From Bacillota bacterium (GTDB taxonomy: Bacteria > Bacillota > Clostridia > Lachnospirales > Lachnospiraceae), in contig JAEXAX010000027.1 of NCBI GenBank assembly GCA_023458035.1, positions 50,456 to 114,455 of the forward strand: a stretch of DNA of 64,000 nt, in the 5' to 3' direction. Every line of letters begins with the position of its first letter. The first letter of the stretch is position 1. The notes beneath the pieces were generated by a model. The model worked only from the letters and a program-made list of their open reading frames with translations, had not been told where the DNA came from and made no database searches. Shown here in pieces: positions 17,329 to 25,211 of this stretch. The translations under genes and the position numbers were made by a program.

Positions 17329-17337
17329 AAACGGTAA
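17329..17337 (+). promoter_or_regulatory. Extended -10 promoter before the C_GCAxxG_C_C gene
   Basis: TGATATAAT is an extended -10 element; no clear -35 box is seen. A 7-bp stem CTCCGGC/GCCGGAG (17345-17369) follows in the leader. Confidence 0.45.
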
Positions 17338-17405
17338 CACTTGGCTCCGGCTGGGGGAGAGTGCCGGAGATCAGTCAGAATACTGTATGTATGGAGGAAA
17401 AGCAA

Positions 17406-17897
17406 ATGAAGTTAGCACAGGAAATCAGCGTTCGTCAGATCGCACAGGCAGCAGAAGATTATTATCGCGGTGGTTATTTCTGCTGTGAGGCAGTGATGGC
17501 AGCCATGCGTGACCATATCGCACCGGAGGTTCCGCAGGAAGTGATCGCCATGTCATCCGGTATGGCAGTCGGAGCCGGACGTTCCGGCTGTATGTGCGGT
17601 GCCTTAAACGGCGGTATTTTAGCACTTGGCCTGTTCTTCGGCCGTACTGAGCAAAATGGACCGAAGGATCCGCAGGTAGTGAAATGTATGGAGTTAACCC
17701 ACGAGTTACACGAGTGGTTCAAGCAGGCAAACGGCAAGAAATCGGTCTGCTGTCGTGTGTTGACCAGAGAATTTGATATGAGTAAAGGAGAGCATAAGGA
17801 GCAGTGTATCCGCTACACCGGTCTTTGCGCCGGTAAGGTGGCCGAGATCATTGCTCGTGAATTTAACCTGACCAACCTGGATGCCGCAACGGCCTAA
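17406..17897 (+). CDS. C_GCAxxG_C_C-family cysteine-rich protein
   Basis: A 163-residue protein with the cysteine pattern that names the family: CCEAVMAAM early, GRSGCMCGALNGG in the middle, then SVCCRVLTREF and a final C in KEQCIRYTG and LCAG. Members are widespread in anaerobes and are thought to be redox or metal-binding proteins, but their role is not established. I chose ATG 17406 over an upstream ATG because GGAGG lies eight bases before it. The gene is followed 13 bases later by a TDT transporter gene, which suggests a shared job. Confidence 0.85.
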   Translation: MKLAQEISVRQIAQAAEDYYRGGYFCCEAVMAAMRDHIAPEVPQEVIAMSSGMAVGAGRSGCMCGALNGGILALGLFFGRTEQNGPKDPQVVKCMELTHELHEWFKQANGKKSVCCRVLTREFDMSKGEHKEQCIRYTGLCAGKVAEIIAREFNLTNLDAATA

Positions 17898-17910
17898 GCG
17901 GGAGGGACGG

Positions 17911-18837
17911 ATGAAAACGGTCATTAAAAAAGTGCCCCTGCCGATCAGTGGTGTTGCCCTTGGACTGGCGGCTCTCGGAAATTTGATTCAGAGTTATTCG
18001 GAAGTAGCCAGATCGGTCTGTGGTGTGCTGGCCTTCCTGTGCTTGTTGCTGTTGGCGGTCAGGATCCTGGTCGTGCCCGGCAGCTTGGTGAAGGAGTTGG
18101 AGGAGCCGGTGCCGGCCGGAGTGTCAGCTACCTTTCCGATGGCCATGACGCTACTCAGCGTTTATCTGAAGCCTTTTGTAGGCGGTGGAGCGGTGATCAT
18201 CTGGTATCTTGCGCTGGTCATGCACGCTTGTCTGATCTTATATGTAACATTTCATTTTGTGATTAAATTTTCGTTGACAAATATGGTGCCGAGCTTTTTT
18301 ATCGTTTATGCCGGCATCGTAGTCGGCTCGGTAACGGCGCCGGCCTATGGGCAGCAGGGGCTGGGTAATATCCTGTTCTGGACAGGCTTTATTCCGTATC
18401 TGCTGATGCTGTGCCTAGTCACCTATCGGTATATAAAGCTGCCGAAATTACCGGCTCCGGCCAAACCGCTGCTGTGTATCTATACGGCGCCGATGAGCCT
18501 TTGCGTAGCCGGCTATGTACAATCGGTGACACCGAAGTCGGTTCAATTTTTGACGATTCTTTTTACGGCGGCCATGTGTCTGTATGTGTTTGCGCTGCTG
18601 TGGTCGATCCGTTGTTGGTGCCTGCCTTTCTATCCGAGTCATGCATCATTTACCTTTCCCTTTGTGATCAGTGCCATTGCGGTTAAGATGACGATGACAG
18701 CCATGACGAAACTGGGACAACCGTGGCCCTGGCTGCAGCCGATCAGTAGCATTATGACGGTCATTGCCATCGGTTGGACATTGGCAACCTTTGTGTTGTT
18801 TATGGTCTTTCTGACAGCACCTACGGTGAAGAAATAA
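17911..18837 (+). CDS. TDT-family (TehA/SLAC1-like) membrane transporter
   Basis: A 308-residue protein with about ten predicted membrane helices, starting KKVPLPISGVALGLAALGN, the N-terminal signature of tellurite-resistance/dicarboxylate transporters. Relatives carry anions, dicarboxylates or sulfite. The start at 17911 has GGAGGG 5-10 bases upstream; an in-frame ATG at 17881 lies inside the previous gene. Function beyond anion transport is not known. Confidence 0.8.
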   Translation: MKTVIKKVPLPISGVALGLAALGNLIQSYSEVARSVCGVLAFLCLLLLAVRILVVPGSLVKELEEPVPAGVSATFPMAMTLLSVYLKPFVGGGAVIIWYLALVMHACLILYVTFHFVIKFSLTNMVPSFFIVYAGIVVGSVTAPAYGQQGLGNILFWTGFIPYLLMLCLVTYRYIKLPKLPAPAKPLLCIYTAPMSLCVAGYVQSVTPKSVQFLTILFTAAMCLYVFALLWSIRCWCLPFYPSHASFTFPFVISAIAVKMTMTAMTKLGQPWPWLQPISSIMTVIAIGWTLATFVLFMVFLTAPTVKK

Positions 18838-18946
18838 TTAGCTTTTGATTCACGGTTATAAAACTGTATTGGCGGCTCATTAATATTTGGTGTAAATCAA
18901 AGCGCGAGAGAGTGGATTTTTTCGCTCTTTTTTAAAGAGAGGACCG

Positions 18947-18994
18947 CATCAAAAAACAGACATCCGACATTCACCGGGTGTCTGTTTTTTGATG
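18947..18994. terminator. Bidirectional terminator between the TDT gene and pyrI
   Basis: Twenty-base arms at 18947-18966 and 18975-18994 pair with one G-U. Six A at the left and six T at the right within the arms make it work on both strands, which suits the convergent genes. Confidence 0.9.
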
Positions 18995-19007
18995 GTCTGG
19001 CAAGCCC

Positions 19008-19436
19008 TTATTTTAATTTATACTTAGTATCGCAGTAGTAGCAACGATACTGTCCCAGTTCGGCATCGGCCAGATAGAAACGATGGGTCAGGCCCTGCTC
19101 GATCGAGGTGATGCAGCGTGGGTTCTTACAATGAACCACGTCATTTAATTCCTGCGGCAATTTCAGCGGCAGCTTTTCGGCTACTTCGCCATCTTTTATG
19201 ATGGTGACAGTGATGGTATGGTCGATAAAGCCAAGGATCTCCAGGTTCAGTTCGGACAGCTCGCATTCGACCTTGATAATGTCTTTGCGGCCCATCTTGT
19301 TGCTGCGGGCATTCTTGATGATGGCCACACAGCAATCCATCTTGTCCAGCTTCAGATAGTGATAGATCATCATGCTCTTGCCGGCCGGAATATGATCCAA
19401 CACGATACCGTTGGTCAACTTACCTACATTTAACAT
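19008..19436 (-). CDS. pyrI: Aspartate carbamoyltransferase regulatory subunit
   Basis: A 142-residue protein. The N-terminal allosteric domain contains GIVLDHIPAG and a nucleotide-binding KLDKMDCCVAIIKN region. The C-terminal zinc domain has the four cysteines in CKNPRC and YRCYYC. It tunes PyrB by nucleotide binding (CTP/ATP in E. coli). Its start lies inside the end of pyrB with a 7-base overlap, so translation is coupled. Confidence 0.95.
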   Translation of the reverse strand: MLNVGKLTNGIVLDHIPAGKSMMIYHYLKLDKMDCCVAIIKNARSNKMGRKDIIKVECELSELNLEILGFIDHTITVTIIKDGEVAEKLPLKLPQELNDVVHCKNPRCITSIEQGLTHRFYLADAELGQYRCYYCDTKYKLK

Positions 19437-20350
19437 ACTTCCACCTCCAATAACGTGAGAATCAGTGCCATTCGGATGTAGACACCATAGTTGGCCTGCT
19501 TGAAGTATACGGCACGCGGATCGCTGTCAACTTCGGTTGAGATCTCATTGACACGCGGCAGCGGATGCAGAACCAGCATGTCTTCCTTTGCCATATTCAT
19601 TTTCTGCTTGTCCAGGATATAGAAGTCCTTCATACGCAGGTAATCCTCTTCATTGAAGAAGCGTTCCTTCTGTACGCGGGTCATGTAGAGCAGATCCAGC
19701 TTCGGCAGGGCATCCTCCAGACGTTCCACCTCTTCATAGGACTGATGCTCCTTTTCCAGGATGTCCTCACGGATATAGCTCGGCACCCGCAGCTCCTCCG
19801 GAGAAATCAGAACAAAGTGAATATTGGAATAGCGGGCCAGAGATTCGATCAACGAATGTACGGTACGACCGAACTTTAAGTCGCCGCACAGGCCGATGGT
19901 CAGAGAATCCAGACGCCCCTTTAGGGAACGGATGGTCAACAGGTCGGTCAGTGTCTGCGTCGGATGCTGGTGACCGCCGTCACCGGCATTGATCACCGGG
20001 ATATTGGCATGCATGGAAGCAACCAGTGGCGCACCCTCCTTCGGATGACGTATGGCGGCGATGTCCGCATAGTAAGAAATGACAGACATGGTGTCGGAGA
20101 CGCTTTCACCTTTGGCGGCCGATGAAGAATCGGCGGAAGAAAAGCCCATTACCTTGCCGCCCAACCTCATCATAGCGGATTCAAAACTCAGTCTGGTACG
20201 GGTGCTCGGCTCATAAAACAGGGTGGCCAGAAGCTTGTCGTCGCAGGCATGGGCATACTTTGCGGGGTTGCGTTCGATGTCGGATGCAAGATCCATCAAT
20301 CGATTTAGCTCTTCCACTGAAAAATCCAGCGGGCTCATCAGATGACGCAT
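19430..20350 (-). CDS. pyrB: Aspartate carbamoyltransferase catalytic subunit
   Basis: A 306-residue catalytic chain of the first committed step of pyrimidine synthesis, joining carbamoyl phosphate and aspartate. The carbamoyl-phosphate loop is FYEPSTRTRLSFE, the mid-chain motif GDGGHQHPTQTL, and the aspartate-binding segment HPLPRVNEI. AAAGGAGG precedes the ATG. A possible promoter on the minus strand has TATAAT at 20434-20429 with a TTTACA box only 15 bases away, so it is a weak call. Confidence 0.95.
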   Translation of the reverse strand: MRHLMSPLDFSVEELNRLMDLASDIERNPAKYAHACDDKLLATLFYEPSTRTRLSFESAMMRLGGKVMGFSSADSSSAAKGESVSDTMSVISYYADIAAIRHPKEGAPLVASMHANIPVINAGDGGHQHPTQTLTDLLTIRSLKGRLDSLTIGLCGDLKFGRTVHSLIESLARYSNIHFVLISPEELRVPSYIREDILEKEHQSYEEVERLEDALPKLDLLYMTRVQKERFFNEEDYLRMKDFYILDKQKMNMAKEDMLVLHPLPRVNEISTEVDSDPRAVYFKQANYGVYIRMALILTLLEVEVC

Positions 20351-20371
20351 ATTTCCTCCTTTGTTTACATG

Positions 20372-20394
20372 GAGGTCTGTACAGGGCAGACCTC
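20372..20394 (-). promoter_or_regulatory. Leader hairpin of pyrBI
   Basis: GAGGTCTG and CAGACCTC form a perfect 8-bp stem with a seven-base loop between the promoter region and the pyrB start. CAGAC/GTCTG at 20387-20399 offers a competing 5-bp hairpin. There is no T run, so if it regulates it would act on translation or as a protein site. It does not resemble the PyrR-binding loop. Confidence 0.4.
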
Positions 20395-20487
20395 GTCTGT
20401 CACGATATAGGTTTTGGTTCTGCTATATATTATACTATATTGTGGGTCTTGTAAACCGGTATGACCGAAGAAAAACAACTTGCTCGG

Positions 20488-20516
20488 TTGTGGTTGACGA
20501 AGGACTATGGTAGTAT
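20488..20516 (+). promoter_or_regulatory. Possible promoter for the chorismate mutase-AAA gene
   Basis: TTGTGG (20488-20493), 17 bases, TAGTAT (20511-20516). Moderate match, about 50-80 bases before the possible start codons. Confidence 0.35.
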
Positions 20517-20564
20517 TAGAAAAACAATGCCACCGAACCGGTTTAAAGCTTTTGAACAAGGGCG

Positions 20565-22181
20565 ATGACAACGCGTAGAAATGACAGAGGTAACGGAATG
20601 CTTGAACAAAAAAAGGAAATGAACCATAAAAAAGGATATATGACAGCTGCCGTCAGTCCGGAAACAGGAGCCAAAATGAAGGAAGCGCTGGCAGACTGCC
20701 GCAGCAGACTGGACAAAATAGATCGGGAGATCGTAGAGCTGCTGGGACAGCGGTTCGATGTGGTGCGTGAGGTCGGGGAGATCAAACGGGCACATCACTG
20801 GCCGGTGTTGGATGCCGGACGGGAGGCGGAAAAGCTGACGGCCGTCAGTAGTCAGGCCGGCCGTTATGCGGAGCAAACGGCTGCTTTGTATCGGCTGCTG
20901 ATAGAGGAGAGCAAGGGCTTGGAACGAAAGCAAAGGATACCGCAGCTGGTTGGTCTGTTATATGATTTTTCCGACCTTGAGCCAATGATCGCAGCCTCCG
21001 AGCTGGCAGCCGGCAGAGGGGAGGCTGTTCTGGTAAAGCGGGTTTGGGCCGGCTTGATCGACCGGGCACAGAAAGAAGGTTGGCGGGGCAATCTTTGGCA
21101 GGCATATTTAACAGAACAATTTATCTCTGAGGGACATGCGGCAGCCAGAAGTCTGGAGAGGCAGAAGACCTTGCCGGTTGGCTGGCAGACCGTATTTACG
21201 GCCGAGATGGAGCTGTTGCTTGACTGGTGGCGGCTTGATTGGCGGCAGATCGCTGCCCGCTTTCGACTGACACTGCCGCCGGAATGGGAACCGATTGAGG
21301 ATGAGCTCGGAAACGGTCAGGGGCAAAATCCCTTGCAGCGGTTGCGGCGGAAGCTGACGGAGGCAGAAAATGCAGGTGGCGAGGCGGCTTCTGTCGGCTT
21401 TGCCGCGGCACTGGCGGACTACTATCAAACCTACGGCTATGGTTTATTTAGCCGTTACGGTGGGTTTGTGGTTGTCGTGGAGAAGGGAGAGATAAGGCTG
21501 CGGCCGGCCATTCAGGCCGGGCTTGCCTCATTTGAGGAAATCATTGGCTATGACCGACAAAAAGAAAAACTGATCAGAAATACGGAACGCTTCTTGGATG
21601 GACGCCGGGCCAATCATTGTCTGCTCTACGGGGCTGCCGGAACCGGAAAATCAACCTGTGTAAAAGCTCTGTTGCCGCGCTATTATGAAAGAGGCCTGCG
21701 TATCTTGGAAGTGGACCGTGATCAGATCGGGTTATTGCCACGGCTTTTCGAGAGCCTGCGCGCCAGGGCTTATCGTTGGATCATTTTGCTTGATGACCTG
21801 TCATTTGAAGAATTTGAGGTTGGCTATAAGCAGTTAAAGGTGATGATGGAGGGCGGTCTGTCCGGTGCGCCGGAGAATGTTCTTTTTTACGCCACGGGTA
21901 ATCGGCGGCATATCACCCGGGTCGAAGCCGGTATGACTCTCGGAGCGGTCCCCTCTGATCAGAAAGAGGAAAGATTGTCGTTGGCTGCCCGTTTTGGAGA
22001 AACCATATTTTTCGACAGTCCGGATCGCTTTGAATTTAATGCCATCGTATTGGGATTGGCAAAACGAAACGGCATTGATCTGCCGGAGGAAGAACTGTTG
22101 ACCAAAGCCGGCGCCTGGGAGCTGACGCATCACGGCCGCTGCGGCCGCAGTGCGGTTCAGTTTATTCAGTCTTTATTATAG
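20565..22181 (+). CDS. Chorismate mutase (AroQ) domain fused to a DUF815-type AAA ATPase
   Basis: One open frame of 538 residues. Residues about 42-120 look like a bacterial AroQ chorismate mutase. By position against the E. coli enzyme, R46, R63, K74, D83, R86 and E87 match Arg11, Arg28, Lys39, Asp48, Arg51 and Glu52, S116 matches Ser84, and E120 stands where Gln88 is found. Residues about 200-538 are a DUF815-like P-loop ATPase: Walker A GAAGTGKST (K362), Walker B IILLDD (D410/D411), then YATGNRRHI and a C-terminal lid. The middle (about 125-330) is uncharacterised. Start is uncertain among ATG 20565, 20598, 20619 and 20640. The gene stands alone with no aromatic-pathway neighbours, so an enzymatic or a ligand-sensing role for the mutase domain are both open. 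Confidence 0.75.
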   Translation: MTTRRNDRGNGMLEQKKEMNHKKGYMTAAVSPETGAKMKEALADCRSRLDKIDREIVELLGQRFDVVREVGEIKRAHHWPVLDAGREAEKLTAVSSQAGRYAEQTAALYRLLIEESKGLERKQRIPQLVGLLYDFSDLEPMIAASELAAGRGEAVLVKRVWAGLIDRAQKEGWRGNLWQAYLTEQFISEGHAAARSLERQKTLPVGWQTVFTAEMELLLDWWRLDWRQIAARFRLTLPPEWEPIEDELGNGQGQNPLQRLRRKLTEAENAGGEAASVGFAAALADYYQTYGYGLFSRYGGFVVVVEKGEIRLRPAIQAGLASFEEIIGYDRQKEKLIRNTERFLDGRRANHCLLYGAAGTGKSTCVKALLPRYYERGLRILEVDRDQIGLLPRLFESLRARAYRWIILLDDLSFEEFEVGYKQLKVMMEGGLSGAPENVLFYATGNRRHITRVEAGMTLGAVPSDQKEERLSLAARFGETIFFDSPDRFEFNAIVLGLAKRNGIDLPEEELLTKAGAWELTHHGRCGRSAVQFIQSLL

Positions 22182-22251
22182 GCTGCACTTAAACTGTGCC
22201 GATGAAAGCATGCAGAGGTATTTTATTTCTGATTAAATGACGGAAAAGGAC

Positions 22252-22280
22252 TTGTTTCGGCAGAGTCAAATTGTTACAAT
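22252..22280 (+). promoter_or_regulatory. Promoter of the comEA-comEC operon
   Basis: TTGTTT (22252-22257), 17 bases, TACAAT (22275-22280), 48 bases before the comEA start. Confidence 0.5.
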
Positions 22281-22300
22281 ACTAATATCTGAATGCGAAG

Positions 22301-22321
22301 CCTCCTTTTGATATAAGGAGG
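22301..22321 (+). promoter_or_regulatory. Hairpin that hides the comEA Shine-Dalgarno
   Basis: CCTCCTT (22301-22307) is the exact complement of AAGGAGG (22315-22321), with a seven-base loop. The right arm is the ribosome site, six bases before ATG 22328. The folded leader would block translation of comEA. Confidence 0.65.
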
Positions 22322-22327
22322 AAAATA

Positions 22328-22990
22328 ATGAAGAATGAAACGAACATAATCAGGAAGCGGCAACTGCGCTTCCTATTGGTGCTATCGGCAATGGGGCTGC
22401 TACTATTGTCGTCTTGTCGCAGGTCGTCTGTGAGTATTTCGGAGAGTACCGGATCGGCAGAGGTTTCTGCGGCGGGGGCAGTCACGGGAACAGACGAATC
22501 AGAAGCGGCCGATCAGCGGCAGAAGACCGCAGCGGTGAAGACAGAGCTCTGGTATGTTCAGATCAGCGGCGCGGTGGTAAAGCCGGGGGTTTATGAAATG
22601 GCGCCGGACAGCCGAATCTTTCAATTGATCGAGGCGGCCGGCGGCCTGACAGAAACGGCAGCCGTCGAGCAGATCAATCAGGCTTTGCGCTTACAGGACG
22701 GTCAGCATATCCATGTGCCGACGATCGGGGAGACCGCAAAACAAACAGCGGATGGTGACAATGCGGCGGCGACAGACGGTGCGGTGACGACAAGCGGCAG
22801 GGTTAATATCAACCGGGCCGGAACAGAGGAGTTATGTACCTTGCCGGGGATCGGACTGTCCAAGGCGGCTGATATTATATCCTATCGCACTAAACTGGGC
22901 GGCTTTACCGATCCGGCCCAGCTGATGGAAATTGCCGGTATTAAAGAAAGATTATTTGAGAAGATCAAGGATCATATAGTGATACAGTAA
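22328..22990 (+). CDS. comEA: ComEA-like DNA-binding competence protein (lipoprotein form)
   Basis: A 220-residue protein. An N-terminal hydrophobic segment ends in LLLLSSC, a plausible lipobox. A Ser/Ala-rich linker follows, then an SLBB domain (WYVQISGAVVKPGVYEM, residues about 77-138), and a C-terminal pair of helix-hairpin-helix motifs (VNINRAGTEELCTLPGIG and LMEIAGIKERLFEKI). ComEA binds incoming DNA at the outer face of the membrane and hands it to ComEC, encoded 3 kb downstream in the same orientation. The usual form has a transmembrane anchor; a cysteine here suggests lipid anchoring. Confidence 0.88.
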   Translation: MKNETNIIRKRQLRFLLVLSAMGLLLLSSCRRSSVSISESTGSAEVSAAGAVTGTDESEAADQRQKTAAVKTELWYVQISGAVVKPGVYEMAPDSRIFQLIEAAGGLTETAAVEQINQALRLQDGQHIHVPTIGETAKQTADGDNAAATDGAVTTSGRVNINRAGTEELCTLPGIGLSKAADIISYRTKLGGFTDPAQLMEIAGIKERLFEKIKDHIVIQ

Positions 22991-23001
22991 GGAGTGTTAA
23001 G

Positions 23002-23691
23002 GTGGCAAAGAAAGTTTTGGTAGTAGATGATGAAAAATTAATTGTAAAGGGTATTGTATTCAGCTTGACGCAGGAGGGTATGGAGGTGGATACAGCCTTT
23101 GACGGCGAGGAAGCAATCGGAATGATCAAGGGGAAACAGTATGATGTGATCCTGCTTGATATTATGCTGCCGAAGCTGACCGGTTTGGAAGTTTGCCAGC
23201 AGGTACGAGAGTTTTCTAATGTACCGATCATCATGTTGACTGCCAAGGGCGAGGACATGGATAAGATTATGGGACTGGAATACGGTGCCGATGATTATAT
23301 GACAAAACCGTTTAATATTCTGGAGCTGAAAGCCAGGATCAAGGCACTGCTTCGCCGCAGTCAGAGAACAGCTCCGGCGGCTTCTGTGCCGGCTGTATTG
23401 GAGCTGCGAAATATGCGCATCAATCAGGAGGCCAGAAAAGTTGTGGTCAATGACAAGGAGATCAATCTGACCGCCAAAGAGTATGACCTGTTGGTACTTC
23501 TCGTGACACATCCGAACAAGGTCTATGACCGTGATTCCTTGCTGGAACTGATCTGGGGAAAGCATTATATGGGAGATGCCAGAACGGTAGATGTACATGT
23601 ACGCCGTTTGCGTGAAAAAGTAGAGCCAAATCCCAGTGTACCGGAATATATTTATACAAAATGGGGTGTCGGCTACTACATTAAAGGATAA
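23002..23691 (+). CDS. OmpR/PhoB-family response regulator
   Basis: A 229-residue regulator starting with GTG (ribosome site GGAG seven or so bases earlier). The receiver domain has DD at 9-10, phospho-acceptor D53 in LLDIMLP and the K in MTKPF. The DNA-binding winged helix includes LTAKEYDLLVLL, RTVDVHVRRLREKVE and YIYTKWGVGYYI. It pairs with the histidine kinase that starts five bases after its stop. It resembles the WalR/PhoP branch. Its genes sit between comEA and the GerMN/comEC pair, so control of envelope or uptake functions is possible. Confidence 0.92.
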   Translation: MAKKVLVVDDEKLIVKGIVFSLTQEGMEVDTAFDGEEAIGMIKGKQYDVILLDIMLPKLTGLEVCQQVREFSNVPIIMLTAKGEDMDKIMGLEYGADDYMTKPFNILELKARIKALLRRSQRTAPAASVPAVLELRNMRINQEARKVVVNDKEINLTAKEYDLLVLLVTHPNKVYDRDSLLELIWGKHYMGDARTVDVHVRRLREKVEPNPSVPEYIYTKWGVGYYIKG

Positions 23692-23696
23692 TCACC

Positions 23697-25172
23697 ATGG
23701 AATTATTAAAGAAAAGATATCGCCCGGGGCGATCGCTGAGGGTGCGTATCGGAAGCCTGATCTTTTTAAGCGGGCTGCTGCTGATGGCAGCGGCGCGCTT
23801 TGGTTTTGCCGCCATATATGAAAGTAGCAGCCTGGACTCGGTGATCACCAGCGGTAAGAGCCAGCTGGCGGTGCTGGCCAAGGAAATGGCTCAGGAAAAC
23901 TATCTCGAAAACACAAATCAGTCTGCGATCAATGAAAAGCTGCGCTCCATGATGCATGTGAGAAACGCCAGACTACTGGTGGTTGGAGATGACTACCGTA
24001 TTTTATATGATTCGTATCAGCTGGAAAATGGAAAAACCGCGGTGTCTCGCGGGATCATGGAGGCGATGAGCGGGAAGGATTATATCCGTTATGATAAAAA
24101 TGAGCAGATCGTTTATCTGGCGATCGGTATTTACGGAGCACAGGAGGAAACGAAAGAGGGAGATGCGATCCGGAAGCTGCCCGCCGCGACGGCTCGGGCC
24201 AAGGGCGTGCTGACCATGTCTTATCCATCGACCTATCGAAATCTTGGGCTGGAGGAAGCCAGACTGAGCAGTAATATCCTGTTGATCGGCGCAGTGGCTG
24301 TCTGCCTCGGACTGAGTATCTTTTTGTCCGGGCGGCTGATGCGGCCGCTGTGGCGGATGAAGCAAAACATACAAAATATCGAGGCCGGTTATGAAACTGA
24401 GCTTCGACCAGAAACTGCCTATTCCGAAACGCAGCAGATGACGGAAGCCATGGGGCAGGTGCTGGGGCGCTTGTACCGGACCGACCAGTCGCGGCAGGAC
24501 TTTGTTTCAAATGTTTCGCATGAGCTGAAGACGCCGCTGACCGCCATGAAGGTATTGTCAGATTCCCTGCTGATGCAGCCCGATATTCCGGTCGAAATGT
24601 ATCGGGAATTTCTGACGGACATCACCCAGGAGATCGACCGGGAAACCAAAATCATCAATGATCTGTTGGCCTTGGTATCATTGGAGAAAAAGGTCAATGA
24701 GCTGCAGATCGCTCCGGTCAGCATCAATGAATTATTGGAGCGGGCCACCAGGATGGTGGCGCCGCTGGCAGAGGTTCAGGATATTGAACTGGTTGTGGAA
24801 AGCTATCGTGAGATCGTAGCCGAAGTGGATGAGTTAAAGATCAGCTCTGTCCTCACAAATCTAATCGAAAATGCCGTTAAGTATAATGTCGAGCACGGCT
24901 GGGTACATATCAATCTGAATGCCGATCATAAATATTTCTACATTAAGGTGGTGGACGGGGGTATCGGCATTCCGGAGGATGCCCTGGATCAGATTTTTGA
25001 GCGTTTCTATCGGGTCGATAAATCACGGTCCAAGGAGATCGGAGGGACAGGCCTTGGTCTGGCCATTGCCCGCAGTATCGTGCTGCTGCATAAGGGTTCG
25101 ATCAAGGTGTACAGCAAACCCGGGGAAGGTACGACATTTACTGTACGCATTCCGCTGACCTATATTCAATAG
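23697..25172 (+). CDS. Sensor histidine kinase
   Basis: A 491-residue membrane kinase. Two membrane segments (about 17-41 and 195-212) flank an extracellular sensing loop of some 150 residues. A HAMP-like segment follows, then the H box FVSNVSHELKTPLTAMK with phospho-accepting H275, the N box NLIENAVKYN, and the G boxes DGGIGIP and GGTGLGLAIARSIV. It would phosphorylate the preceding response regulator. The signal is unknown; the architecture is like WalK/PhoR without an obvious PAS domain. Confidence 0.92.
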   Translation: MELLKKRYRPGRSLRVRIGSLIFLSGLLLMAAARFGFAAIYESSSLDSVITSGKSQLAVLAKEMAQENYLENTNQSAINEKLRSMMHVRNARLLVVGDDYRILYDSYQLENGKTAVSRGIMEAMSGKDYIRYDKNEQIVYLAIGIYGAQEETKEGDAIRKLPAATARAKGVLTMSYPSTYRNLGLEEARLSSNILLIGAVAVCLGLSIFLSGRLMRPLWRMKQNIQNIEAGYETELRPETAYSETQQMTEAMGQVLGRLYRTDQSRQDFVSNVSHELKTPLTAMKVLSDSLLMQPDIPVEMYREFLTDITQEIDRETKIINDLLALVSLEKKVNELQIAPVSINELLERATRMVAPLAEVQDIELVVESYREIVAEVDELKISSVLTNLIENAVKYNVEHGWVHINLNADHKYFYIKVVDGGIGIPEDALDQIFERFYRVDKSRSKEIGGTGLGLAIARSIVLLHKGSIKVYSKPGEGTTFTVRIPLTYIQ

Positions 25173-25211
25173 CGGTTATCCGGCCGCTTATTGCTTTAGA
25201 TAAGGAGCATT

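Noticed and set aside
18895..18940. Second terminator before the convergent pair
   Set aside because: GCGAGAG and CGCTCTTTTTT look suggestive but do not pair well; the strong hairpin at 18947 is sufficient.
19565..19879. 104-codon plus-strand frame inside pyrB
   Set aside because: It is antisense to a strongly conserved gene and has no ribosome site.
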